From: Pandoraea sp. ASV26
Lineage (GTDB): Bacteria; Pseudomonadota; Gammaproteobacteria; Burkholderiales; Burkholderiaceae
Direction of reading: 5' to 3'
NCBI RefSeq assembly: GCF_016428915.1
Contig: NZ_JAELTP010000001.1
Coordinates: 115,168-179,167 of the forward strand
Length of the DNA stretch: 64,000 bases
Part shown: positions 24,092-34,663 of the stretch, one piece after another
How positions within the stretch are numbered: the first letter of the stretch is position 1
Layout of the letters: each line of letters starts with the position of its first letter
Notes under the pieces: model-generated
The model's input: only the letters and a program-made list of their open reading frames with translations
The model's database searches: none
Told to the model about the DNA's origin: nothing
Made by a program: the position numbers and the translations under genes

Positions 24092-25495
24092 TCAGCACTC
24101 CACGATATTTACCGCCAAGCCGCCTCGCGCCGTTTCCTTGTATTTCGTCTTCATGTCGGCACCGGTCTCGCGCATCGTCTTGATGACGGAGTCGAGCGAC
24201 ACGTAGTGTGCGCCGTCACCGCGCAGCGCCATGCGCGCGGCGTTCACCGCCTTCACCGACGCCATCGCATTGCGCTCGATGCACGGAATCTGCACCAGCC
24301 CGCCCACCGGATCGCACGTCAGCCCAAGGTTGTGCTCCATGCCGATCTCGGCTGCGTTCTCGACTTGCGCAACCGTGCCGCCCAACACCGCAGCCAGCGC
24401 CCCGGCTGCCATCGAACACGCCACACCGACTTCGCCCTGGCAACCCACTTCCGCGCCGGAAATCGACGCATTGAGCTTATACAGAATGCCGATCGCGCCA
24501 GCGGTCAGCAGGAAGTCGATCACGCCCTGCTCGTTCGCGCCGTGCACGAAACGGTCGTAGTAATGCATCACCGACGGAATGATGCCGGCCGCACCGTTGG
24601 TCGGCGCCGTCACCACGCGTCCGCCTGCTGCGTTCTCTTCGTTGACGGCAATCGCGTAGAGGTTCACCCAGTCCATCACCGACAGCGGATCGGACAACGT
24701 ACGCTCGGCACGTTGCGTGAGCTGACGGTACAGCTCCGGCGCGCGACGGCGCACATGCAACGGCCCCGGCAGTTCGCCGTCGGCTTCGTCATTGCCGATG
24801 CCGCAGCCGCGTGCCACACACGACTGCATCACGCTCCAGATGTTGAGCAAGCCGCGGCGAATATCCTCCTCTGCCGTTTCCCCGTGATGCCAGACCTTCT
24901 CGTTCTCCCACATCAACTGGGCAATGCTCTTGCCACTCTCGCGGCACATCTCCAGCAGTTCCTTGCCCGTGCGGAACGGATACGGCAGTTGGTTGTGCGC
25001 CGCGAGCACCTGCGTGTTCGACGCCCCGGCCGTCACCACGAATCCACCGCCGACCGACAGGTATCGCCCTTCGCGCAGCTTGTTGCCCTTCGCGTCGAAC
25101 GCGTGGAATTTCATGCCGTTCGGATGCTCCGCCATCGCCTCGCGGCGGTAGAACACCATGTGCTCCTTCTCGATGAACGGCACGTCGTGCTTGCCGAGAA
25201 TCGACAGCACCTTCGCACGGCGCAGCGTCGCCAGCCGCTGTGCGATCGTCGACGGATCGACCGTATCCGGCGCTTCGCCCATGAAACCGAGCAGCACGCC
25301 CTTGTCGGTGCCGTGGCCCTTGCCCGTGGCGCCGAGCGAGCCGTACAGCTCGGCACGCAACGACGCCACCTGCGGCAGCAACCCGTCGCGCTCCAACCCC
25401 TGCACAAACATCAGCGCCGCGCGCATTGGCCCCACGGTATGCGAACTCGACGGTCCGATACCGATCTTGAACAAATCGAAAACTGAAACGGCCAT
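24092..25495 (-). CDS. sdaA: L-serine ammonia-lyase (L-serine dehydratase)
   Basis: Iron-sulfur enzyme converting L-serine to pyruvate and ammonia, 467 residues (E. coli SdaA 454). The fused beta and alpha domains are both present: [19 protein letters not shown] near the N-terminus, and [15 protein letters not shown] plus [17 protein letters not shown] towards the C-terminus, which supply the [4Fe-4S] cysteines. AGGAAA lies 8 bases before the ATG. It sits directly downstream of gcvP, though separated by a terminator, so glycine-derived serine can be broken down by the neighbouring product. Confidence 0.96.
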   Translation of the reverse strand: MAVSVFDLFKIGIGPSSSHTVGPMRAALMFVQGLERDGLLPQVASLRAELYGSLGATGKGHGTDKGVLLGFMGEAPDTVDPSTIAQRLATLRRAKVLSILGKHDVPFIEKEHMVFYRREAMAEHPNGMKFHAFDAKGNKLREGRYLSVGGGFVVTAGASNTQVLAAHNQLPYPFRTGKELLEMCRESGKSIAQLMWENEKVWHHGETAEEDIRRGLLNIWSVMQSCVARGCGIGNDEADGELPGPLHVRRRAPELYRQLTQRAERTLSDPLSVMDWVNLYAIAVNEENAAGGRVVTAPTNGAAGIIPSVMHYYDRFVHGANEQGVIDFLLTAGAIGILYKLNASISGAEVGCQGEVGVACSMAAGALAAVLGGTVAQVENAAEIGMEHNLGLTCDPVGGLVQIPCIERNAMASVKAVNAARMALRGDGAHYVSLDSVIKTMRETGADMKTKYKETARGGLAVNIVEC

Positions 25496-25578
25496 GGGGC
25501 TTTCCTGAAGGTCTGAAACGTATTTGTGACGTAACGAATGCCGTCGTGCTGACGCACTCGCGTGACATCCATAGAGAC

Positions 25579-25610
25579 AAAAAGGGGCCGGCAATGTTGC
25601 TGCCAGCCCC
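25579..25610 (-). terminator. Terminator after gcvP
   Basis: Minus-strand GGGGCTGGCA / TTGCCGGCCCC stem with a short loop, followed by five U, 25 bp after the gcvP stop. Confidence 0.85.
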
Positions 25611-25634
25611 CGTTTGTCGAGATTTTGCGACGTG

Positions 25635-28562
25635 TTACTCGTAGTCGCTCATCGGCACACAGGCGCAGAACAGGTTCCGGTCGCCGTAGACGTTATCGGC
25701 ACGTCCCACCGGCGGCCAGTATTTGCGCTCGCGCAGTGCCTTGACCGGGTACGCCGCCTGACTGCGGGGGTAGGCGTGCGGCCATTCGTCCGCCGTCACG
25801 ACATCGGCCGTGTGCGGGGCGTGCTTGAGCGGGTTGTCCTCGCGATCGGCACGGCCCTCTTCCACGGCACGGATTTCCTCGCGGATCGCCACCATCGCCT
25901 CGATGAATCGATCGAGTTCGTGCTTCGACTCCGACTCCGTCGGCTCGACCATCAGCGTGCCCGGCACCGGGAAGCTCATCGTCGGGGCGTGGAAGCCGAA
26001 GTCCATCAGGCGCTTCGCCACGTCGTCCACGGTGATGCCGCTGGTGTCCTTGAGCGGACGCAGATCCAGAATGCATTCATGCGCGACCAGTCCGCCCGGG
26101 CCCGAGTACAGCACCGGATAGTGCGGGGCGAGCTTCTTCGCGAGGTAGTTCGCGTTGAGGATGGCCGTCTCGGTGGCGGCCGTCAGACCTTGCGCGCCCA
26201 TCATGGCAACGTACATCCACGAGATCGGCAGAATCGACGCCGAACCGTAAGGGGCGGCCGACACCGCGCCGATGCCGTTGGCGTCGCGCGAATAACCCGT
26301 CGAGTGCTGATTCGGCAGGAACTGCGCCAGATGGGCACCCACGGCCACCGGACCCACGCCGGGACCGCCGCCGCCGTGCGGAATGCAGAACGTCTTGTGC
26401 AGGTTCAGGTGCGAGACGTCGCCGCCGAATTCGCCCGGTGCGCACAGACCGACCATCGCGTTCATGTTCGCGCCGTCGACGTACACCTGACCGCCGTTCG
26501 CATGCACGATCTCGCAGATCTGACGCGCGCCCGCTTCGAACACGCCGTGCGTGGACGGGTACGTCATCATGATGGCGGCCAGACGATCGCGATGCTGCTC
26601 TGCCTTCGCCTGCAAGTCGGCCAGATCGACGTTGCCGTTGGCATCGCATGCGACCACCACGACCTGCATGCCGGCCATCTGGGCCGACGCCGGGTTCGTG
26701 CCGTGCGCCGAGGCGGGAATCAGGCAGATGTCGCGATGCGCTTCACCGCGCGACGCGTGATACGCCTGGATGATGAGCAGACCGGCGTACTCGCCCTGCG
26801 AGCCGGCGTTCGGCTGGAGGGAGACGGCGGCGTAACCGGTCGCGCCCACCAGCATCTGCTCGAGCTGGTCGATCATCGCGCGGTAGCCGACCGTTTGTTC
26901 CGCCGGTGCGAACGGGTGAATCTGGCCGAATTCCGGCCACGTCACCGGCAGCATCTCCGAGGTGGCGTTGAGCTTCATCGTGCACGAGCCGAGCGGGATC
27001 ATCGTGCGATCGAGCGCCAGATCCTTGTCCGACAGGCTACGCAGATAGCGCAGCATTTCGTGTTCGGAGTGATAGCGGTTGAACACCGGGTGCGTCAGGT
27101 ACTGGCTTTGACGCGTGAGTGCCACCGGATACCCGTTCGAGACCGTGGCCTCGATGGCGTCGAAGTCCAGCGAGACGGCGCTCTTGCCGAGGCCCTCGGC
27201 CACGACTTCCCACAGGGCGATGACGTCTTCACGCGTGCTCGTCTCGTCGAGCGAGATGCCCACGGTGTCGGCATCTTCGCGACGCAGGTTGAAGCGGCGT
27301 GCCGCGGCCACCGTGTGGACCGTATCAGCACGACCGGCCACCGGCACGGTCAGCGTGTCGAAGAACGTGGCATTGCGCGGGGCGGCGCCAAGCGTGGTGA
27401 GGCCGGCGGCCAGCACGGCCGTCAGACGATGCACGCGCTCGGCGATGACACGCAGCCCCTGCGGGCCGTGATACGCGGCGTACATGCTCGCCATGATGGC
27501 GAGCAGCGCCTGCGCAGTACAGATGTTCGACGTCGCCTTCTCGCGACGGATGTGTTGCTCGCGCGTTTGCAGCGCCAGACGCAGTGCGGGCTTGCCCTGC
27601 GAGTCGACCGACACGCCGACCAGACGGCCCGGCATCGAGCGCTTGAGTTCGTCGCGCGTAGCCAGATAAGCCGCGTGCGGACCGCCAAAGCCCATCGGCA
27701 CGCCGAAGCGCTGACTGTTACCCACGGCCACGTCCGCGCCCCACTCGCCCGGCGGCGTGAGCAGCGTGAGCGAGAGCAGATCGGCAGCCGCAATCAGCAT
27801 GCCGCCCTTGGCGTGGATCGCGTCGGCCAGCGCACGGTAATCGCGCACGTCGCCGCCCACGCCCGGGTATTGCACCAGCACGCCGAACGCATCGATTTCG
27901 GTCGCGGCAGCCACCGGGCCGACCTGCACTTCGATGCCCAGCGGCTTGGCACGCGTTTGCACCACTTCGATGGTCTGCGGCAGCACGTCGTCGGCCACGA
28001 AGAACGTGTTCGACTTCGACTTGCCCGTGCGCTTGACCAGCGTCATCGCCTCGGCGGCAGCGGTCGCTTCGTCGAGCATCGACGCGTTGGCGATCGCCAG
28101 CCCCGTCATGTCGATGATCATCTGCTGGTAGTTGAGCAGCGCCTCGAGACGGCCTTGCGAGATTTCCGGCTGATACGGCGTGTAGGCCGTGTACCAGGCG
28201 GGATTTTCGAGCACGTTGCGCAGAATCACGCCCGGCGTGAACGTGTTGAAGTAGCCCTGACCGATGAACGACTTGAAGACCTGATTCTGGTTCGCGAGCG
28301 CACGCAGTTGCGCGAGCGCCTGCGCCTCGGTTTTCGGTGCGGCGAACTCACCGAGCGACTTGGCAAATTCGCCACTGTCGCGGCGGATCGAGGCGGGAAC
28401 CACGGCATCGATCAGTGCAGCACGCGACGCATAGCCCAGCTCAGTGAGCATCGCTTGTTGTTCGGGGGTGTCCGGGCCGATGTGGCGCGCGGAAAAATTG
28501 TCGCGCTGCTCAAGCTCGGCGAGCGAGCGGCGCGGTGCTTGCAGGTCAGTCAAAGCATTCAT
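25635..28562 (-). CDS. gcvP: Glycine dehydrogenase (decarboxylating), P-protein
   Basis: The 975-residue fused P-protein of the glycine cleavage system. It decarboxylates glycine and moves the aminomethyl group to the lipoyl arm of GcvH. The PLP-binding lysine is K723 in [16 protein letters not shown], and [15 protein letters not shown] lies about 80 residues before it. The length is that of the homodimeric type. It is the last gene of the gcvT-gcvH-gcvP operon, 100 bp after gcvH with a strong hairpin between them. Confidence 0.98.
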   Translation of the reverse strand: MNALTDLQAPRRSLAELEQRDNFSARHIGPDTPEQQAMLTELGYASRAALIDAVVPASIRRDSGEFAKSLGEFAAPKTEAQALAQLRALANQNQVFKSFIGQGYFNTFTPGVILRNVLENPAWYTAYTPYQPEISQGRLEALLNYQQMIIDMTGLAIANASMLDEATAAAEAMTLVKRTGKSKSNTFFVADDVLPQTIEVVQTRAKPLGIEVQVGPVAAATEIDAFGVLVQYPGVGGDVRDYRALADAIHAKGGMLIAAADLLSLTLLTPPGEWGADVAVGNSQRFGVPMGFGGPHAAYLATRDELKRSMPGRLVGVSVDSQGKPALRLALQTREQHIRREKATSNICTAQALLAIMASMYAAYHGPQGLRVIAERVHRLTAVLAAGLTTLGAAPRNATFFDTLTVPVAGRADTVHTVAAARRFNLRREDADTVGISLDETSTREDVIALWEVVAEGLGKSAVSLDFDAIEATVSNGYPVALTRQSQYLTHPVFNRYHSEHEMLRYLRSLSDKDLALDRTMIPLGSCTMKLNATSEMLPVTWPEFGQIHPFAPAEQTVGYRAMIDQLEQMLVGATGYAAVSLQPNAGSQGEYAGLLIIQAYHASRGEAHRDICLIPASAHGTNPASAQMAGMQVVVVACDANGNVDLADLQAKAEQHRDRLAAIMMTYPSTHGVFEAGARQICEIVHANGGQVYVDGANMNAMVGLCAPGEFGGDVSHLNLHKTFCIPHGGGGPGVGPVAVGAHLAQFLPNQHSTGYSRDANGIGAVSAAPYGSASILPISWMYVAMMGAQGLTAATETAILNANYLAKKLAPHYPVLYSGPGGLVAHECILDLRPLKDTSGITVDDVAKRLMDFGFHAPTMSFPVPGTLMVEPTESESKHELDRFIEAMVAIREEIRAVEEGRADREDNPLKHAPHTADVVTADEWPHAYPRSQAAYPVKALRERKYWPPVGRADNVYGDRNLFCACVPMSDYE

Positions 28563-28616
28563 GGGTCAAATCTCTCGTTCGATCACGGCAAGTGACGGCG
28601 GGGTGTCGCAAATGCA

Positions 28617-28654
28617 GACGGCACCGGCAGAACCCGCGTTCTCCCGGTGCCGTC
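28617..28654 (-). other. Intercistronic hairpin between gcvH and gcvP
   Basis: An 11-bp perfect stem (GACGGCACCGG / CCGGTGCCGTC) with a further inner AGAAC/GTTCT stem and a 4-nt loop. No U-run follows on either strand, so it is more likely an mRNA-stabilising or attenuating structure than a full terminator. Confidence 0.6.
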
Positions 28655-28662
28655 TATCGGCA

Positions 28663-29046
28663 TCAGCCGCCGATTTTCTTGGCGTACTGCTCGGCGTTGA
28701 GCAGCTTGTCCAGCTCGGCTGCGTTCGACGGCTTCACGCGGAACAGCCAGTTGCCGTAAGCGTCGGCATTGACCAGATCGGGCGAACCGGACACTTCCGT
28801 GTTGGTCTCGATGATCTCGCCGCTGACCGGCGAGTGGACGTCGGCGGCGGCCTTGACCGACTCGATCACGGTCGACGCCTCGTCGGCAGCCACCGTGCGG
28901 CCGGTATCCGGCAGCTCGACGAACACGATGTCGCCCAGAGATTCCTGCGCAAAATCGGTAATGCCCACGGTCACGGTGCCGTCGGCTTCGAGGCGGGCCC
29001 ATTCGTCGGACTCGGTGTACTTCAGGTTATCGGGGATATTCGCCAT
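28663..29046 (-). CDS. gcvH: Glycine cleavage system H protein
   Basis: A 127-residue lipoyl carrier protein. K65 in ESVKAAADV is the lipoylated lysine, and the [12 protein letters not shown] and [14 protein letters not shown] segments are standard. It shuttles the aminomethyl intermediate between GcvP and GcvT. Second gene of the operon, 78 bp after gcvT. Confidence 0.98.
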   Translation of the reverse strand: MANIPDNLKYTESDEWARLEADGTVTVGITDFAQESLGDIVFVELPDTGRTVAADEASTVIESVKAAADVHSPVSGEIIETNTEVSGSPDLVNADAYGNWLFRVKPSNAAELDKLLNAEQYAKKIGG

Positions 29047-29124
29047 GTTGACGCTCCGGGATTCAGTGTTTGGGGTATTCGGTTATCGGTATTTCGTGTC
29101 GCCGTACCGTGGCGCCGATCCTGC

Positions 29125-30231
29125 TCAGGCCACCACGGCCTTGCCGTGACGCACGAAGGGTAATTTGACCACACGTGCGGGCAATTGCTTGTCACGAATT
29201 TGTACATGGACGATGGCACCGTCCGGCACGCCCTTGGGCAGGCGGGCAAACGCGATCGATTGCTGCAAGCTCGGGCTGAACGTGCCGCTGGTGATTTCGC
29301 CGTCGCCCGCGTCGGTCACAACGACCTGGTGCGCGCGCAGCACGCCCCCCTTGCCGTCGAGCACGAGGCCCGCAAAGCGCCACGTCTGGCCGCGCGTGAG
29401 CAGCGAATCCTTGCCGACGAACGTACGCTCGCTGTCCTTCTCGACCGTCCAGGCCAGGCCGGCGTCGAGCGGCGACACGTCGTCGTCCATGTCCTGACCG
29501 TACAGGTTCATGCCCGCTTCCAGACGCAGCGTGTCGCGCGCGCCAAGCCCGGCCGGACGCACGCCCGCCGCGACCAGCGCGTTCCACAGCGCGACCACGT
29601 GGTCGGCGTTCACGATGATTTCGAAGCCGTCTTCCCCCGTGTAGCCGGTGCGCGCGATCATCAATTCGCCGAATGCGGTGTCGCGGGCGAACGCGGCGTT
29701 GAACGGCTTGAGCGCTTCGCTCGCCGCCTGACTGCCCGGCACGGCCTGCCACACCTTGGCGCGTGCGTTCGGGCCCTGCACGGCAACGATCGACAGGTCG
29801 CGGCGCGGGGTGATCGTCAGGCTGTAGTCGCCGTGGGCGTTGAGCTGGCCGATCCACGCGAGATCCTTGTCGGCCGTTGCGGCATTCACCACGATACGGA
29901 ACCAGTCTTCGGCGATGAAGTAGATGATGAGGTCGTCGATCACGCCGCCGCTCGGGTTGAGCATGCAGGTGTAGAGCGCCTTGCCCGGGGTCTGGAGCTT
30001 GTCGACGTTGTTGGCAACGGCGAAACGCAGGAATTCGCGGCAGCTCGGGCCATGCAGATCGACCACGCACATGTGCGAGACGTCAAACATGCCGGCATCG
30101 GTGCGCACGGCGTTGTGCTCTTCGATCTGGGAGCCGTAGTTCACGGGCATGTCCCAGCCGCCGAAATCGACCATGCGGGCGCCGGCGGCGCGGTGCGTAT
30201 CGTTGAGCGGAGTACGTTTGAGTTCGGTCAT
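29125..30231 (-). CDS. gcvT: Aminomethyltransferase (glycine cleavage T protein)
   Basis: A 368-residue tetrahydrofolate-dependent enzyme that releases ammonia from GcvH-bound aminomethyl and forms 5,10-methylene-THF. It opens with [30 protein letters not shown], and MFDVSHMC and [12 protein letters not shown] are GcvT landmarks. The ATG at 30231 is used; an in-frame TTG six codons upstream is a weaker alternative. No strong Shine-Dalgarno is seen. First gene of the operon, controlled by the riboswitch and promoter upstream. Confidence 0.97.
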   Translation of the reverse strand: MTELKRTPLNDTHRAAGARMVDFGGWDMPVNYGSQIEEHNAVRTDAGMFDVSHMCVVDLHGPSCREFLRFAVANNVDKLQTPGKALYTCMLNPSGGVIDDLIIYFIAEDWFRIVVNAATADKDLAWIGQLNAHGDYSLTITPRRDLSIVAVQGPNARAKVWQAVPGSQAASEALKPFNAAFARDTAFGELMIARTGYTGEDGFEIIVNADHVVALWNALVAAGVRPAGLGARDTLRLEAGMNLYGQDMDDDVSPLDAGLAWTVEKDSERTFVGKDSLLTRGQTWRFAGLVLDGKGGVLRAHQVVVTDAGDGEITSGTFSPSLQQSIAFARLPKGVPDGAIVHVQIRDKQLPARVVKLPFVRHGKAVVA

Positions 30232-30285
30232 CGGGGCGTCAGGCTTCAAGGTTCGGGGATTTCGGAAAACGTCGTCCGAAAACGC

Positions 30286-30376
30286 AAAAAGGAGTCATCT
30301 CGACGACCGGCACTTTCCGCGTCCGGCGCGTGCTTGTGCACGTGCCCGGCGCAATGCCAGTTGGCGAGATGACCCC
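30286..30376 (-). terminator. Riboswitch expression platform: intrinsic terminator
   Basis: Minus-strand GGGGTCATCTCG (30376-30365) can pair with CGAGATGACTCC (30302-30291), directly followed by five U. The first arm overlaps the 3' end of the second glycine aptamer, so ligand binding and terminator formation should exclude each other, giving an ON switch. That logic is inference. Confidence 0.75.
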
Positions 30377-30603
30377 TCTGTCCTTGGTACCTGAGAGATT
30401 GCCCGGTGCGTGCGGCGCGCTGCGCGCCATGCCGCTCTTGCCGGCCCCTTCGGTGGGTTGTTCGCATGCCTCGCACGCCGCAACCGCTCTCCAGAGATCG
30501 AAGGCAAAGCCTTCGGCGCGGACGGTCCTTGATGCCTGAGAGTTTATGGGTATTACCCCTTCGGCGGCGCCGGCATGTGCTTCCCGGTGCGCTCTCCCGA
30601 CCA
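30366..30603 (-). promoter_or_regulatory. Tandem glycine riboswitch
   Basis: Two consecutive aptamers in the gcvT leader. On the minus strand aptamer 1 (about 30602-30520) has GGGAGAGCG, CCGAAGGGGTAA and AAACTCTCAGGC followed by AAGGAC. Aptamer 2 (about 30496-30370) has CTGGAGAGCGG, CCGAAGGGGC and AATCTCTCAGGT followed by AAGGAC. These are the conserved blocks of the gcvT-type glycine riboswitch, which raises expression of the cleavage operon when glycine is plentiful. Confidence 0.95.
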
Positions 30604-30612
30604 CGCTCGCGC

Positions 30613-30641
30613 ACTTTACGGGGAAAGCCGGGGGCTGTCAA
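30613..30641 (-). promoter_or_regulatory. Sigma-70 promoter of the gcv operon
   Basis: On the minus strand TTGACA, a 17-bp spacer and TAAAGT. The expected transcript start, about 30606, falls just before the first aptamer. Confidence 0.8.
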
Positions 30642-30786
30642 TTTGACGCAGGCTGCCTGAGCGCAGCTTGAGCGTGAACCGCCGCAACGCCGCGCCGCAC
30701 GGGCATTTCCCGCCGCTAGGCAAGTCTTTGAGAAGTGCGCTTTTTTGAGCGTACGGATCGCGTTTGCGGCGCAGTGCCTCAGTACC

Positions 30787-31797
30787 TCAATGCGAATCGC
30801 CCGGATTGCCCGGATTCGCGCCCGCGGGACAACCGTCCTTCCCCCAACGTCCCTTACAGACAGCCCAGATGCAGCGCTGCTTCGGTATCACCTCGTACCA
30901 GCGATAACGGTCGCATTGCGCGAGCGCCGCCGCAACGGTGGTAGTGGCCCGCGGCGCCGATGCCACGGGGGCGGGGGGCGCCTGACGCTGAGTTTCGGTG
31001 GCGATCGGACCGATGTCGTTGTTGTCGTAATGCGCGGGGAGATCGGCGTTGGCCGCAGGACGCGGCGTGTTACCGGCGCCCCCCGTGTCGCGACGGCTGA
31101 GCAGCAGCATCATATCGTCTGACGAATTGCTGCCAGCCTGAACCGGTGGCGACGGTGGCACCGATGGCAACGCGGTGGCGGCGGCGGTCAGTGCGGCAGT
31201 GGCAGCCGACGCCGTGAGCGGCGCGGGCTGATTGGCGGAAGCCACGTCGGCGGCCGCGCCGGAGGCCGCAGCATCGACCGCCGCGAGCGCCTGCGCCCGC
31301 GCCAGGGCGGCAGACGCCTCGCTCTCGGCATTGCCGGCGGCCGCCGTGACGCCCGAAGCAGCGGCAGGCGTGGCGTCGTTGATCGCATCGTTGATGGCGC
31401 CGAAAGGGGTGACGGCCAACCCGCCGGGCGGTTTGGGCACGGGGTCGACATACGGGGCACGCAGATTCCACCAGATGCCGAGCAAGGCGACGGCGGCAAA
31501 AATCGCCGTGCCAGCGACCAGCACGCCATTGATCCAGCCGGGCGACTCGCCACGCTCACGTTTGGCATGGCGCTTCGGGACAGCACTTGGGTCGGGCACC
31601 GCTTGCGTCGCGTCGTGTCGCGCATCGGACACAGCCCCCCTCGCGCTGTCGAGCGCCGCAACGGTCCCTACCCCGGCGGCCTCGGCCACCAGACGGTCAT
31701 CCCGAAAACCGGGTTCGGCATCCGCGAGTCTCGCACCGCACTTCTCACAGTACGGCGCACGCGGCGCATGGTTCGTCCCACAGGTTGGACATTGCAC
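30787..31797 (-). CDS. Zinc-ribbon membrane protein with Cys-rich C-terminus, unknown function
   Basis: A 336-residue protein with an N-terminal zinc ribbon (C3, C6, C17, C20), one transmembrane helix at about 88-112, a long Ala-rich low-complexity region (about 125-240), and a conserved-looking C-terminus CDRYRWYEVIPKQRCIWAVCKGRWGKDGCP. The ribbon is thus cytoplasmic or periplasmic with the Cys-rich tail on the other side. The start is a GTG with GAGGT six bases before it; upstream sequence in frame looks non-coding. I do not recognise a function. It is divergent from rep. Confidence 0.75.
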   Translation of the reverse strand: MQCPTCGTNHAPRAPYCEKCGARLADAEPGFRDDRLVAEAAGVGTVAALDSARGAVSDARHDATQAVPDPSAVPKRHAKRERGESPGWINGVLVAGTAIFAAVALLGIWWNLRAPYVDPVPKPPGGLAVTPFGAINDAINDATPAAASGVTAAAGNAESEASAALARAQALAAVDAAASGAAADVASANQPAPLTASAATAALTAAATALPSVPPSPPVQAGSNSSDDMMLLLSRRDTGGAGNTPRPAANADLPAHYDNNDIGPIATETQRQAPPAPVASAPRATTTVAAALAQCDRYRWYEVIPKQRCIWAVCKGRWGKDGCPAGANPGNPGDSH

Positions 31798-32067
31798 GGC
31801 GACCTCACCACGATGGCAACGTTTTTCATTATAGGCACCCGCTCTGCGTCGACGCCAGCCTGCGGCGCGAACCCTGCCGCCATGCGTCGCGCCGGACCCA
31901 CAGTTGATGCGCGCGAGGCCGGCCACCGTGTCACGGCCACACACATCGCGCGTGATAGACTTGCCCACCCCTTGGCGCATCCCGACCCCGATGCCCGTAC
32001 CGGGCGCGCGCCCGCTGCGGCTCGCGCGTCTGCCCCCGCCATTGCCTTCATCCCATCGCGTCACACC

Positions 32068-34173
32068 ATGTCGTCTTTTCCGCTCAATCCTGCCCAGAAC
32101 GAAGCCACGCACTATTTTGATGGCCCATGCCTCGTGCTGGCCGGCGCGGGGAGTGGCAAGACGCGCGTCATCACGCAAAAGATCGCATGGCTGATCGAGA
32201 CGAAGGGGTTCGAGCCGAAGCACATCGCCGCCGTGACCTTCACGAACAAGGCCGCCGCCGAAATGCGCGAGCGCGTGGCCAAGCAGCTCGAAGGCAAGAC
32301 ACTCAGCACGCCCGGCAAGCAAGGCCGCAAGGTGCCCGTCAATCAGCTCACGATCTGTACGTTCCACTCGCTGGGCGTGCAGATTCTGCGGCGCGAAGCG
32401 CAGAACGTCGGCCTCAAGCCCCAGTTCTCGATCCTCGATTCGGACGACTGCTTCGGGCTGATTCAGGAGCAACTCGGCACGACCGACAAGGCGATGATTC
32501 GCGGTGTGCAGACGGCCATCTCCCTCTGGAAGAACGGACTGGTCACGCCCGAGACGGCGCTGGCCGCCGCCGAGACCGCCGACGAGCATCAGGCCGCGCT
32601 CGTCTATCGCAATTACATGGCGACGTTGCAAGCCTATCAGGCGGTCGATTTCGACGACCTCATCCGCCTGCCCGCCGAACTCTTCGCACGCGACGAGGAA
32701 GTGCGCGATCGCTGGCAGAACAAGCTGCGCTACCTGCTCATCGACGAGTATCAGGACACCAACACCTGCCAGTACCTGCTGCTCAAGCTGCTCGCGGGCC
32801 CGCGCGCGGCGTTCACCGCAGTGGGCGACGACGATCAGGCCATCTACGGCTGGCGCGGCGCCACGCTGGAAAACCTCAAGCAGTTGCAGGTCGACTTCCC
32901 CACGCTCAAGGTCATCAAGCTGGAACAGAACTACCGTTCGACGTCACGCATTCTGACGGCGGCGAACAACGTCATCGCGAAGAATCCGAAAATCTTCGAG
33001 AAGAAGCTGTGGAGTGAGCACGGCCTGGGCGATCCGATCACCGTCACGGCGATGAACGACGAAGAGCACGAGGCCGAGTCGGTGGTGTTTCGTCTCTCGG
33101 CGCACAAGTTCGAGCGCCGTGCGGAATTTCGCGACTACGCCATCCTCTATCGCGGCAACCATCAGGCGCGCATTTTCGAACAAGTGCTGCGACGCGAGCG
33201 CATTCCCTACGTGCTCTCCGGCGGCCAGTCGTTCTTCGACAAGGCGGAAATCAAGGACCTGTGCGCGTATCTGCGGTTGCTGGCCAACCCCGACGACGAT
33301 CCCGCCTTCATTCGCGCCGTGACCACGCCGCGCCGTGGCGTGGGCAGCACCACGCTCGAAGTGCTTGGCGGCTTCGCGGGACAGGCGAAGGTGTCACTGT
33401 TCGAGGCCGTCTACATGGGCGCCGTGGAGGCGCGGCTGCCACCGCGTCAGCTCGACCCGCTGCGCGCCTTCTGCGATTTCATTCAGCGCATCGCCGCGCG
33501 CGCGGCTCGCGACCCGGCCAACGAGGTCATCGACGACCTGATGGAAGGCATTCACTACGAGGCGTATCTGTACGACACGTTCGACGAGCGTCAGGCGCAA
33601 TCGCGCTGGACAACCGTGCTCGAATTCCTCGAATGGATGAAGCGCAAAGGCACGCGCGGCAGCGCCGCCGAGGCGTCCGGCCTCGACAACCCCGACGACC
33701 TGGATGACGACGGCAAGAGTCTGATGGAACTCACCCAGACCATCGCGCTGATGTCGATGCTCGAGGGCCGCGACGGCGACGATCCCGACGCCGTGCGCCT
33801 GTCGACGCTGCACGCCTCGAAGGGGCTGGAGTATCCCCACGTCTTTCTCGTTGGCGTGGAAGAAGGCATCCTGCCCCACATTCGCGAGGATGAGGAAGTC
33901 ACCGCCGAGAAGATCGAAGAAGAACGCCGGTTGATGTACGTGGGCATCACGCGTGCGCAGCGCACGTTGCAACTGTCGTGGTGCAAGAAGCGCAAGCGCG
34001 CGCGGGAAACCTTCTCGTGCGAAGTGTCGCGCTTCGTGGCAGAAATGCAACTCGATGAAGCGCCCACCCCGCCGCCCGAAGACGCGCCCATGTCGCCGAA
34101 GGACCGGCTCGCCAGCCTCAAGGCCATGCTCGCCGGCGGCGCCAACAAGGCACCTTCATCGTCGGGCGCCTGA
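32068..34173 (+). CDS. rep: ATP-dependent DNA helicase Rep (UvrD/Rep superfamily 1)
   Basis: A 701-residue 3'-to-5' helicase that helps forks pass protein barriers. Motifs in order: LNPAQNEA Q-motif (6-13), Walker A AGAGSGKT (25-32), TFTNKAAAEM, DEYQDTN near residue 226, GDDDQAIYGWRGA, QNYRST, and LSTLHASKGLEYPHVFLVGVEEG towards the C-terminus. Length and N-terminus fit Rep better than UvrD. The frame is open far upstream but conservation starts at this ATG; no good ribosome site is visible. Confidence 0.93.
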   Translation: MSSFPLNPAQNEATHYFDGPCLVLAGAGSGKTRVITQKIAWLIETKGFEPKHIAAVTFTNKAAAEMRERVAKQLEGKTLSTPGKQGRKVPVNQLTICTFHSLGVQILRREAQNVGLKPQFSILDSDDCFGLIQEQLGTTDKAMIRGVQTAISLWKNGLVTPETALAAAETADEHQAALVYRNYMATLQAYQAVDFDDLIRLPAELFARDEEVRDRWQNKLRYLLIDEYQDTNTCQYLLLKLLAGPRAAFTAVGDDDQAIYGWRGATLENLKQLQVDFPTLKVIKLEQNYRSTSRILTAANNVIAKNPKIFEKKLWSEHGLGDPITVTAMNDEEHEAESVVFRLSAHKFERRAEFRDYAILYRGNHQARIFEQVLRRERIPYVLSGGQSFFDKAEIKDLCAYLRLLANPDDDPAFIRAVTTPRRGVGSTTLEVLGGFAGQAKVSLFEAVYMGAVEARLPPRQLDPLRAFCDFIQRIAARAARDPANEVIDDLMEGIHYEAYLYDTFDERQAQSRWTTVLEFLEWMKRKGTRGSAAEASGLDNPDDLDDDGKSLMELTQTIALMSMLEGRDGDDPDAVRLSTLHASKGLEYPHVFLVGVEEGILPHIREDEEVTAEKIEEERRLMYVGITRAQRTLQLSWCKKRKRARETFSCEVSRFVAEMQLDEAPTPPPEDAPMSPKDRLASLKAMLAGGANKAPSSSGA

Positions 34174-34309
34174 ACCGCCGCCCGCGCCGAGAGCCTTTCG
34201 TTCTGCACAAACGAGTAGCCCCCGCGTGCGGGGGCTGGCCTGAGGAACGGCGACGTCCGACCGGGGCTGTCTGCGGCGGCAGAGCGTGCCGTGAGATCAA
34301 CGCATGCTG

Positions 34310-34423
34310 CTATTTGCCACTACCGGAAGACGTCTGGTCACAAGCGGCTGCCGGGCTCGACGCCACGACCACACCTGCCAGACCGGTCAAACAAAGCAGA
34401 ACGGCAACCACCAGTTTGCGCAT
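34310..34423 (-). CDS. Tiny secreted peptide or lipoprotein (37 aa), unknown
   Basis: Thirty-seven codons behind a very strong GGAGGAGA ribosome site. The product is almost entirely a signal peptide (VVAVLLCLTGLAGVVVASSPAAA) followed by C28 and the tail DQTSSGSGK. The AAAC context is a poor lipobox, so either a free ten-residue peptide or a lipopeptide could result. It lies alone between rep and a metallophosphoesterase gene. Function unknown. Confidence 0.55.
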   Translation of the reverse strand: MRKLVVAVLLCLTGLAGVVVASSPAAACDQTSSGSGK

Positions 34424-34663
34424 AGGCTCTCCTCCACTCGTCAGGTGAGGTTCCACTATAGAAGCGCATTCTTTCGATGACAAAGACATCTTGACCATCG
34501 GCGCGGCGCAGGTGATAGTCGGTAAAAAACGGACGAAACAATACGCGAATTGCGTTTATTTCGGTCCAATGCCCACCCCTCCGGCGCGCACGTGATGCGT
34601 CTGGCACACACGACGTCGGCGGGTGTGCGGCACCGATCCTCAAGCCTTTGCGGAGCGTGGTGC

